Below are positions 20,820 through 28,445 of a DNA stretch of 64,000 bases, one piece after another; the first letter of the stretch is position 1, and every line of letters starts with the position of its first letter. Origin of the DNA: an uncultured Thalassotalea sp. (GTDB taxonomy: Bacteria > Pseudomonadota > Gammaproteobacteria > Enterobacterales > Alteromonadaceae); NCBI GenBank assembly GCA_947492575.1, contig CANLNK010000005.1, positions 186,001 through 250,000 on the forward strand. Direction: 5' to 3'. The notes under the pieces were generated by a model. The model was not told where the DNA came from. It did no database searches and was given only the letters and a program-made list of their open reading frames with translations. A program made the position numbers and the translations under genes.

Positions 20820-21758
20820 ATGGCCAAGGCGTCTGACAGTTTGGAATATAAAACGATTGCCAAACAGCAGTTAAGGCGTCTTGATGATGGCAGTATTGAA
20901 CTTTGCGCGGTAAAACGAGATATCGCAAGCAGTGAGCAGCCGCTTCAGCTTGTTTTGCATTATGTTGATTTTAATGTGTCAGCCGGCAAACATGTTTGGC
21001 TAGAGCAAGAGTTGGCGTTGCTCATGAGAACGCCGGGAGATGATAAAGCACTGGTGCTCGGCTTTTTGTTCACTCAAGGTATTATAGCCAAACTAACGGA
21101 TATTGAGTCGCTCGATTTTAGTGAGCAGAATACCGTTGACATTAGGTTGGCAGAAACTGTTGCTGTCGATTTTGAACAGTTGCAAAGACATTTTCCAAGT
21201 CACTCAGGCTGCGGCATTTGCGGTCAGAGTCAATTGAAACAACTTGGTCTGAGTTATCCTGCATTTGAAGGCGGTGAAGCTTGGCTTGTCGCCAATGAAC
21301 TACTTACTGCACCAGAACGTCTTCGAGAGGGTCAACTACAATTCCAATCTACCGGTGGTTGTCATGGTGTCGGTTTATTAAAGCTTGATCTTGCAGGGCA
21401 TTTGGCAATGATTTTCGTTGCAGAAGATGTGGGGCGCCATAATGCCTTAGATAAAGTGATAGGTAGTATTCTTGAAGGTGGTGTATCCGTCGAACATACT
21501 GCCCTTGTATTTAGCGGCAGAGTAAGTTTTGAATTGGTACAGAAAGCAGTGGTAGCAGGCATATCGGTTATTCTTTCCATTGGCGCGCCGTCAGATTTAG
21601 CCATAGCAACGGCACAACAATTTAATATGACCTTGATCGGTTTTATTAGGGATGAGCAGGCCAACGTTTACCACGATGCGGGCCGACTGAATAGCGTTGC
21701 AAAAAATACAGCAGAGAAAGAGCAAAAGGCACAGGAAAAAGGCATAGGAAATAGGTAA
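20820..21758 (+). CDS. fdhD: Formate dehydrogenase accessory sulfurtransferase FdhD
   Basis: 312 residues. FdhD moves sulfur from IscS to the bis-MGD cofactor, needed for active formate dehydrogenases. The CxxC loop is C131-G-I-C134 in SGCGICGQ, followed by FQSTGGCHG and EDVGRHNALDKVIG, which bind the nucleotide of the cofactor. It lies 4 bases before a YdeP-type molybdoenzyme gene, so its client is probably that enzyme. The C-terminal 20 residues are Lys/Glu-rich and not conserved in the family. Confidence 0.94.
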   Translation: MAKASDSLEYKTIAKQQLRRLDDGSIELCAVKRDIASSEQPLQLVLHYVDFNVSAGKHVWLEQELALLMRTPGDDKALVLGFLFTQGIIAKLTDIESLDFSEQNTVDIRLAETVAVDFEQLQRHFPSHSGCGICGQSQLKQLGLSYPAFEGGEAWLVANELLTAPERLREGQLQFQSTGGCHGVGLLKLDLAGHLAMIFVAEDVGRHNALDKVIGSILEGGVSVEHTALVFSGRVSFELVQKAVVAGISVILSIGAPSDLAIATAQQFNMTLIGFIRDEQANVYHDAGRLNSVAKNTAEKEQKAQEKGIGNR

Positions 21759-21762
21759 AGCG

Positions 21763-24066
21763 ATGACAATAAAGAAATATTCCGGACCTGCTGGTGGTTG
21801 GGGCGCTTTGGCCAGCACTGCGAAACATTTGATTAAAAGCGATAACATTGCCAAAAATATCAAGAATCTGCTGAAAACTAATCAAGACAAAGGTTTTGAT
21901 TGCCCCGGTTGTGCATGGGGTGAGAAGGACGAGCCGGGCCGATTTAGGTTTTGTGAAAATGGTGCCAAAGCAGTTAATTGGGAAGCTACTGGCAAACGCA
22001 TTCCTGCGTCGTTTTTTGAACAGCACTCCGTACACTGGTTAGATAAACAAACCGACTACTTTCTCGAATCGCAGGGCAGGCTGCATCAACCGCTTTCTTA
22101 TGATTCCAATACAGACCGTTACCAAACGATCAGTTGGCAACAAGCATTCGACATAATAGCGACGCAACTTAATGGGTTGCAAAGCCCCAACGAAGCAGAA
22201 TTTTATACCTCGGGTAGAGCAAGCAACGAGGCTGCATTTTTGTATCAGCTTTTCGTACGTGCATTTGGTACGAATAATTTACCAGACTGTTCCAACATGT
22301 GTCATGAAGCCAGTGGTTTTGCGCTAAAGCAATCGATAGGTGTTGGCAAAGGAACCGTAACGCTTAACGATTTTGAACAAGCAGATGCGATATTTGTCTT
22401 TGGACAGAACCCTGGCACGAACCACCCAAGAATGTTGGATACTTTAAGTCATGCAGCAAGGCGTGGCGCAACTATTGTGAGCTTCAACCCCTTGAAGGAG
22501 AGAGGCCTAGAGCGCTTTGCAAACCCACAATCGCCGATGGAGATGTTGTCAGGTGGCTCGACTCAAATATCTAGTCAGTATTTTCATCCCAACTTGGGAG
22601 GAGATATGGCGGTGGTTCGCGGTATGGTTAAAGTACTTGCAGAGCGTCATAAGAAAGCGGTTATCGACGGCAAGGCGTTATTCGATCACGATTTTATCGA
22701 GCAGCACACCGCTGGGGTGGCGGACTATCTAGAGATCGTTGAAAATACCTCGTGGCAACTGATTGAACAGCAATCAGGACTTTCGAAAACAGAGATAGAG
22801 GCGGCAGCTAGTTTATATCAGAACGCTGAGCGCATTATTTTCACGTGGGCAATGGGGATTACTCAGCACAAACATTCCGTTGCCACCATTCAAGAAATGG
22901 CAAACTTGCAGTTGCTCTTTGGTCAAGTGGGTAAATCTGGTGCTGGGCTTTGTCCGGTGAGAGGTCATTCAAATGTGCAGGGTGATCGCACGATGGGCAT
23001 TAATGAAAAGCCTGATGTAAAGTTTCTCGACAAGCTTGCCAGTAGGTTTAATTTCGAGCCCGCACGTGAACATGGCCATAATACGGTAGAAGCCATTGCT
23101 GCAATGCTTGCAGGCGAGAGTAAAGTGTTTATGGGTTTGGGCGGCAACTTCGTTGCAGCTGCGCCAGATAGTAAGCTTTCAGCACAAGCCATGAGTAACT
23201 GTGACCTAACTGTTCATATAGCAACTAAGCTTAATCGTACTCACGTAAACCCTGGTAAGCAGTCGATCATTCTGCCTTGCTTGGGGCGCACAGATATTGA
23301 TTATCAGCACTCTGGCGAGCAGCGGGTTACGGTTGAGGATTCATTCTCAATGGTACATGCATCGCAAGGTGTGGTGGCAAGTGATATCGGTGAGATGCGT
23401 TCTGAGCCAGCGATTATTGCTGGTATCGCACAAGCCACACTGGGCAGTCAGCCAATTGACTGGTTATCGACAGTTGAAAACTATGACAATATCCGCGCTT
23501 TGATCGCCGACACCATCTCAGGTTTTGACAACTTTAATGACAAGTTGGATAACCCTGGCGGCTTTTATTTGGGCAATAGTGCGGCGGAACGAGTATGGCA
23601 AACACAGTCTGGTAAGGCGCAAATTGCTGTTAATGCCTTGCCAGAAGCTATTGTGCCGTACGATATTCGAGCACTGACCGACAACCGTATTTTCGTTTTA
23701 CAAACCCTTAGATCACATGACCAATACAACACTACCGTATATGGTTATGAAGATCGTTATCGAGGGATTACTGGAGAACGTAAGATACTGTTGATGAACG
23801 AGAAAGATATTGAAAGTTTGGCAATGGAAAATGGTGATTGGGTAGATGTTGAGTCACTTTGGCCGGATAATGTCGAACGCAAGGTATTTGGCTTTAAACT
23901 TGTTGCTTACGATATGCCTCAAGGCAATGCTGCAGCATATTTTCCTGAGGCGAACCCTTTGGTGCCGCTTGCTAGTGTTGGCGAACACAGCGGTACGCCA
24001 ACATCTAAATCAATCGCTATTGTAGTAACACCAGCGCAGAATATGCCAGTTGCGACTCACTCTTAA
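21763..24066 (+). CDS. FdhF/YdeP family molybdopterin oxidoreductase
   Basis: 767 residues, DMSO-reductase superfamily with bis-MGD cofactor. The YdeP signature at the N-terminus (YSGPAGGWGALASTAK, then CPGCAW and CENGAK) and SGRASNEAAFLYQLF, GQNPGTNHPRM and the C-terminal VLQTLRSHDQYNTTVYG cofactor-binding domain are all present. Members resemble formate dehydrogenase H, but the selenocysteine/cysteine active site is not evident, and E. coli YdeP is tied to acid resistance without a proven reaction. No signal peptide, so it is cytoplasmic. Translationally linked to fdhD. Confidence 0.92.
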   Translation: MTIKKYSGPAGGWGALASTAKHLIKSDNIAKNIKNLLKTNQDKGFDCPGCAWGEKDEPGRFRFCENGAKAVNWEATGKRIPASFFEQHSVHWLDKQTDYFLESQGRLHQPLSYDSNTDRYQTISWQQAFDIIATQLNGLQSPNEAEFYTSGRASNEAAFLYQLFVRAFGTNNLPDCSNMCHEASGFALKQSIGVGKGTVTLNDFEQADAIFVFGQNPGTNHPRMLDTLSHAARRGATIVSFNPLKERGLERFANPQSPMEMLSGGSTQISSQYFHPNLGGDMAVVRGMVKVLAERHKKAVIDGKALFDHDFIEQHTAGVADYLEIVENTSWQLIEQQSGLSKTEIEAAASLYQNAERIIFTWAMGITQHKHSVATIQEMANLQLLFGQVGKSGAGLCPVRGHSNVQGDRTMGINEKPDVKFLDKLASRFNFEPAREHGHNTVEAIAAMLAGESKVFMGLGGNFVAAAPDSKLSAQAMSNCDLTVHIATKLNRTHVNPGKQSIILPCLGRTDIDYQHSGEQRVTVEDSFSMVHASQGVVASDIGEMRSEPAIIAGIAQATLGSQPIDWLSTVENYDNIRALIADTISGFDNFNDKLDNPGGFYLGNSAAERVWQTQSGKAQIAVNALPEAIVPYDIRALTDNRIFVLQTLRSHDQYNTTVYGYEDRYRGITGERKILLMNEKDIESLAMENGDWVDVESLWPDNVERKVFGFKLVAYDMPQGNAAAYFPEANPLVPLASVGEHSGTPTSKSIAIVVTPAQNMPVATHS

Positions 24067-24109
24067 CTAACTTTCTTCAGGTAATCGCTTTCTTAAGGTA
24101 ATGGCTTTG

Positions 24110-24463
24110 CTATAGCATGCTAGAATATTTGCCAATAGTTCTACATATCAGCTCTTGGTTGGTGGCGTGAAACTTAACGTCACGTTTGTTACTGCAGTAT
24201 TCGCCAAAGTAAGCTTTGACGTTTTTACGTGAGCTAGTGATTTCTTTGAGATGTTCAATTTCACTTGCTCGAAATGAATTAAGTTTAGGCTCCAAATCTT
24301 CGTAAATTTTACTCGCCTTTAAACGTACACGGGTATCTGTGGCGTCAGAAAATGTATCTAAAACAAGTACTTTTTGTTCTTCGTACCACTCTGTAAGTTC
24401 CGGTTGAGGGTAGAAGTGCAAAAATACCGCAGCAAAGACGATTAAGATCAATAATTTTTTCAT
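24110..24463 (-). CDS. Hypothetical exported or membrane-anchored small protein
   Basis: 117 residues, not recognised. An N-terminal hydrophobic segment (residues 4-18, LLILIVFAAVFLHFY) acts as signal anchor or signal peptide. The rest is charged and mostly helical, with two cysteines (CSNK and LICRT) that could form a disulfide if exported. It is convergent with the YdeP gene and divergent from ccoG. Reading frame and start codon are clean, but no family could be assigned. Confidence 0.6.
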   Translation of the reverse strand: MKKLLILIVFAAVFLHFYPQPELTEWYEEQKVLVLDTFSDATDTRVRLKASKIYEDLEPKLNSFRASEIEHLKEITSSRKNVKAYFGEYCSNKRDVKFHATNQELICRTIGKYSSML

Positions 24464-24581
24464 AGCATGTCATATAATACCAAAGTGACACTAGAATAAT
24501 AAAAAACATGCTAACAATTCAATGTGCTGTTGTACTTGGACGTTATTTTTGCAAAGAGTTTTTGACTGTTAAGGGCAAGTA

Positions 24582-26021
24582 GTGAGCGACGTAAAATCAA
24601 ATATTAGAGGCAAAGACCAGATCCCCGTTAAGAATGTGCAAATTCATAAGCCGGAAGGTGCAGCACATGATAATTACAAGCCACGAGATCAAATTTACGT
24701 CAGGAAAGTAAGTGGTTACTTCCAGCAGTTAAGACGAAAGATGAACTTTTTCTTCTTGTTTGTATTCGCCGCCATTCCTTGGGTTAATTTCAATGGTCAA
24801 CAAGCCGTATTGTTTGATATTGCAGAGCAGCGATTCAATATCTGGGGACTTACGTTATGGCCTCAAGATTTAACATTGCTTGCGTGGCTATTCATCTTTT
24901 CAGCATTCTTGCTGTTCTTTGTAACGACTTTCCTTGGTCGCGTATGGTGTGGCTATCTTTGCCCGCAAACCGTTTGGACCTTTATTTTCATGTGGTTTGA
25001 GGAAAGAATCGAAGGCACAGCGAACCAGCGCAAGAAATTAGACTCGCAAAAAATGGATGCGAATAAGTTTAAGAAAAAAGCATTAAAGCATTTCTGTTGG
25101 TTGTTCTTCGCCTTATTAACAGCATTAACGTTTGCAGGCTATTTCACCCCTGTTCGTGACCTATTTATCGACTTCTTCACCTTTCAAGCGACACTCACCG
25201 TTACGCTAGTTGTATTGTTTTTTACTTTCTGTACCTATGGTAATGCGGGCTGGATGCGCGAAATCATGTGTTTACACATGTGCCCTTATGCGCGTTTCCA
25301 ATCTGCTATGTTCGATAAGGACACCTTAACGGTTTCTTACGATTATAACCGTGGTGAGAATCGTGGAGCGCGTGGTCGAAAACAAGATCCTAAAGCACTA
25401 GGTTTAGGTGACTGTATTGACTGTAACTTGTGTGTTCAGGTATGTCCGACCGGTATCGATATTCGCAATGGCTTGCAATATGAATGTATCAACTGTGGTG
25501 CATGTGTTGATGCCTGTGATGGTGTGATGGATAAAATGAACTATGAGAAAGGTCTTATTCGATATACCACAGAGCACGAATTAAAAGGCCACAAAGTTCA
25601 TCTATTGCGCGGCAAACTTGTCGGCTATGCAACGCTACTAGTGATTATGTCGAGCTTGCTGGCCTTTGAAATATTGAGCCGTGAGCCTGTTTCTTTCGAC
25701 ATTATTAGAGACCGAAATGCATTAGCTCGAGAGAATTTTAATGGTGAAGTGGAAAATGTCTACACCCTCAAAATACTCAACAAGTCGCAGGTGGATAGCA
25801 CCTATCGCTTATCTGTCGAAGGCATTGAAAAGGCGAAGTGGGTTGGCGATAGCGAAGTTATGGTTAAAGCGGCCTCAGTTTATACGTTGCCAATCAGTAT
25901 TGCCGTCGATCCATATGACTTAAAAGACTACATGACAGATATTACTTTTGTGATTGAATTGGTTGAAGAAGGCAGTGATGTTAAAGTGACGCACGATAGT
26001 CGCTTTTTTAAAACACGCTAA
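24582..26021 (+). CDS. ccoG: Cytochrome c oxidase accessory protein CcoG (FixG/RdxA)
   Basis: 479 residues from a GTG start with AAGGGC nine bases upstream. Several membrane helices in the first 215 residues, with GRVWCGYLCPQTVW in the first loop pair, then two [4Fe-4S] ferredoxin motifs (CIDCNLCVQVCPTGID and CINCGACVDACD) and a C-terminal Ig-like accessory domain. CcoG is linked to copper supply for cbb3 oxidase assembly. Other cco genes are absent from the window. Its stop overlaps the srkA start (TAATG), so they are translationally coupled. Confidence 0.94.
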   Translation: MSDVKSNIRGKDQIPVKNVQIHKPEGAAHDNYKPRDQIYVRKVSGYFQQLRRKMNFFFLFVFAAIPWVNFNGQQAVLFDIAEQRFNIWGLTLWPQDLTLLAWLFIFSAFLLFFVTTFLGRVWCGYLCPQTVWTFIFMWFEERIEGTANQRKKLDSQKMDANKFKKKALKHFCWLFFALLTALTFAGYFTPVRDLFIDFFTFQATLTVTLVVLFFTFCTYGNAGWMREIMCLHMCPYARFQSAMFDKDTLTVSYDYNRGENRGARGRKQDPKALGLGDCIDCNLCVQVCPTGIDIRNGLQYECINCGACVDACDGVMDKMNYEKGLIRYTTEHELKGHKVHLLRGKLVGYATLLVIMSSLLAFEILSREPVSFDIIRDRNALARENFNGEVENVYTLKILNKSQVDSTYRLSVEGIEKAKWVGDSEVMVKAASVYTLPISIAVDPYDLKDYMTDITFVIELVEEGSDVKVTHDSRFFKTR

Positions 26022-26998
26022 TGCCGGTATTTGATTTTTCTTCACTCACACCTGACTTAATTCTCGATGGTTTAGACTCCGTAGGTTGCTATGCGGAGTC
26101 TGGCCTTTTAGCCCTTAACAGTTACGAAAATCGTGTTTACCAATTTCAAGATGAAAATGGTGAACGCTTAGTGACAAAGTTTTATCGCCCAGAGCGCTGG
26201 AGCAAAGCTCAGATTCAAGAAGAGCATGACTTTGCCATCGAATTAGCTGATGCAGAAATTCCCATGATTGCGCCGAAGCGTATCGATGGCCAAACCTTGT
26301 TTGAACATCAAGGTTATTGGTTTGCGCTGTATCCGTGCCGAGGTGGGCGTATCTTTGAAGTGGATAACCTAGACCAACTGGAATGGATGGGCCGCTTCGT
26401 TGGTCGTATGCATGCGATAGGCGCTAAAAAACCTTTCCAGCATCGTCTGTCGATTAATACCGATGAAATGCTATTGGAAGCGAGGGCGACTATCGAAAAT
26501 AGTGGTTTTGTACCGAGCACTTTGCAAACAGCGTTTTTTACAGTGCTGGATCAAGTCATCGCAATAGCCATTGAACACTATCAACCTAACACCACATTAA
26601 GGCTGCATGGTGATTGCCATGCTGGCAATATTTTATGGCGAGATGAGGAAGGTCCACACTTTGTCGATCTCGATGATTGTCGCCAAGGGCCGGCTATTCA
26701 GGATTTATGGATGATGCTGTCCGGCGACAGACAACAACAATTGTTACAATTAGATACTATGCTGATGGGCTACGAAGAGTTCTTTTCATTTGAATCGTCA
26801 GAACTTGCCTTGATAGAATCATTGCGTACAATGCGATTAGTTAATTACATTGCTTGGTTATGTAAGCGCTGGCAAGATCCCGCGTTTCCGCGCAGCTTCC
26901 CCTGGTTTAATACCGAGAAGTATTGGGAACAACAAGTGCTTATGCTCAAAGAGCAGCACGCCGCATTACAACAACCACCGCTTAGTTTAATACCGTAA
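26021..26998 (+). CDS. srkA: Stress response kinase A (RdoA/YihE)
   Basis: 325 residues, the E. coli SrkA length. APH-type protein kinase fold: catalytic HGDCHAGNILW (HxDx4N) and the metal loop FVDLDDCRQGP; the N-lobe lysine lies in RLVTKFYRPERW. SrkA phosphorylates Ser/Thr and protects cells against stress-induced programmed death. It overlaps ccoG by one base and is followed by dsbA after 10 bases; the srkA-dsbA pair is conserved in E. coli, where RdoA is tied to the Cpx response. Confidence 0.94.
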   Translation: MPVFDFSSLTPDLILDGLDSVGCYAESGLLALNSYENRVYQFQDENGERLVTKFYRPERWSKAQIQEEHDFAIELADAEIPMIAPKRIDGQTLFEHQGYWFALYPCRGGRIFEVDNLDQLEWMGRFVGRMHAIGAKKPFQHRLSINTDEMLLEARATIENSGFVPSTLQTAFFTVLDQVIAIAIEHYQPNTTLRLHGDCHAGNILWRDEEGPHFVDLDDCRQGPAIQDLWMMLSGDRQQQLLQLDTMLMGYEEFFSFESSELALIESLRTMRLVNYIAWLCKRWQDPAFPRSFPWFNTEKYWEQQVLMLKEQHAALQQPPLSLIP

Positions 26999-27008
26999 AG
27001 GAAATCCA

Positions 27009-27665
27009 ATGAAGAAAATTTTTGCCAGCTTTTTAGTTGCGCTGTTATTACCTGTTGCAGCTAACGCGTTCAACTTCGTTGAGCGATACACCGAAGGCGA
27101 ACAATACACAAAAGTGAGCGATAAATTATCGAAAAAGCCAGAAGTACGTGAATATTTCTCATACTACTGCCCACACTGTTTACGCTTTGAACCGTTTTTT
27201 GCAAATGTGAAAAAGAGCTTACCGGAAGGTGTATCGTTTGAGCGTAACCACGTAGATTTCCTTCAATTTGCGTCGAAAGACATCCAGTTTATGGTGACAA
27301 AGGCGTTGGCGACTGCTCAACAGTTAAAAGTTGAAGACAAAATGACTGCAGCCTTGTTTAACTATATTCAAGTGCAACGAGGCGCGATTACAGTAGAGAA
27401 AGATATCCGCAACATTTTCGTATTAAACGGTGTAGACGGTGCAGAGTTTGACAAAGCGTTTAAGAGTTTTGCAGTAAACAGCAAAGCGAAGTTAATGCAA
27501 AAGCACCAAAATGACCTAGTAAAACGCCGCGCGTTAACAGGTGTACCGACAGTTGTGGTTAATGGTAAATACCGCATTAATTTCAACAAGCTTGATCGTA
27601 ACAACCCTGAACAGGATTACATCAACTTAATTAAGTTCTTAAATGGCTTAGACAAAACAAGCTAA
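27009..27665 (+). CDS. dsbA: Periplasmic thiol:disulfide oxidase DsbA
   Basis: 218 residues with a Sec signal peptide (1-20). Thioredoxin fold with an inserted helical domain; active site C54-P-H-C57, the DsbA-specific dipeptide, and the cis-proline loop TGVPTV. It inserts disulfides into exported proteins and is reoxidised by DsbB. AAGGAAAT lies just before the start. Last gene of the ccoG-srkA-dsbA transcript, ending at a bidirectional terminator. Confidence 0.95.
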   Translation: MKKIFASFLVALLLPVAANAFNFVERYTEGEQYTKVSDKLSKKPEVREYFSYYCPHCLRFEPFFANVKKSLPEGVSFERNHVDFLQFASKDIQFMVTKALATAQQLKVEDKMTAALFNYIQVQRGAITVEKDIRNIFVLNGVDGAEFDKAFKSFAVNSKAKLMQKHQNDLVKRRALTGVPTVVVNGKYRINFNKLDRNNPEQDYINLIKFLNGLDKTS

Positions 27666-27693
27666 TTATGTAGGCTTAGTTAGCAAAGAATAT

Positions 27694-27726
27694 AAAAAAA
27701 GGGTTAGCATCGCTAACCCTTTTTTT
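27694..27726. terminator. Bidirectional terminator after dsbA
   Basis: Stem GGGTTAGC/GCTAACCC (27701-27708 with 27712-27719, 3-base loop), A-run before and T-run after; it also serves the convergent TVP38 gene. Confidence 0.92.
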
Positions 27727-27738
27727 GCGTCTATTCAA

Positions 27739-28374
27739 TTACATATTTTCTTCTTTAATTTTGCTTGCGCGCTTTTGGCGTCGTTTAGCCAGCCACAAAA
27801 ACAAACCTAGGAGGCAAGCAATAACAACTAAAACTGCCGTTAATTGCGACTGTTGCTCCGATGCGAGTTTGATACCGCCGCCGGCTAATGTAAACACTAC
27901 CATTTGAGGAATAAAGCCCAATGCAGAACCAGCGACGTAGGGAGCAAATGGAATGCGTGTTGCTCCTGCTATGATGTTGGTCACAAAGTTACTACCCAGA
28001 GGCAGGATACGAATAATGAGCGCTTTAACAAAGGTGCTATCAGATAAAAATTCATGAACTAAAAGACTTTTATCTGGAAAGCGTTTGAATACCCAGTCGG
28101 CGAGCAAATATCGGCTCACCATAAACGTTAAGATGCAGCCGGTGATAGTAGCCAGTGTTGCAATCCCAAACCCAACCTTGATGCCAAATAGCATGCCAGC
28201 ACTTAACGCCGCAATTTGACGTGGTAAACCCATACCAGTTCCCAAGGCCAGCACAACAAAAAGTAAACAGTACCCCAGTGGCGAAGCCGTAAACCAGCTG
28301 CTAGAGGTAATTAAATGATTAAGCGTATCCATTAACGTTGGGGAATCATCAAGCGGCTGCTCTGTATGGCTCAA
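27739..28374 (-). CDS. TVP38/TMEM64 family membrane protein
   Basis: 211 residues with about five or six hydrophobic segments and the DedA/VTT-domain hallmark: a re-entrant GMLFGIKVGFGIATLATITG stretch and the later RILPLGSNFVTNIIAGATRIPF. These inner-membrane proteins are related to DedA and eukaryotic VMP1/TMEM41 scramblases and may move lipids or lipid-linked precursors. The reading frame begins with TTG; an ATG at 28332 is an alternative that keeps all helices. The C-terminus is basic. Confidence 0.88.
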   Translation of the reverse strand: MSHTEQPLDDSPTLMDTLNHLITSSSWFTASPLGYCLLFVVLALGTGMGLPRQIAALSAGMLFGIKVGFGIATLATITGCILTFMVSRYLLADWVFKRFPDKSLLVHEFLSDSTFVKALIIRILPLGSNFVTNIIAGATRIPFAPYVAGSALGFIPQMVVFTLAGGGIKLASEQQSQLTAVLVVIACLLGLFLWLAKRRQKRASKIKEENM

Positions 28375-28445
28375 GATATTGCGAATATTATCGCTGCCGC
28401 TAGTTAAATAGCAACAAGTAGGCTGTGTTTACTTTAGCGATCTGT

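Noticed and set aside
21763-24066. Calling the molybdoenzyme a true formate dehydrogenase
   Set aside because: The N-terminal signature is that of YdeP-type proteins and no selenocysteine/cysteine active site or partner subunits could be seen.
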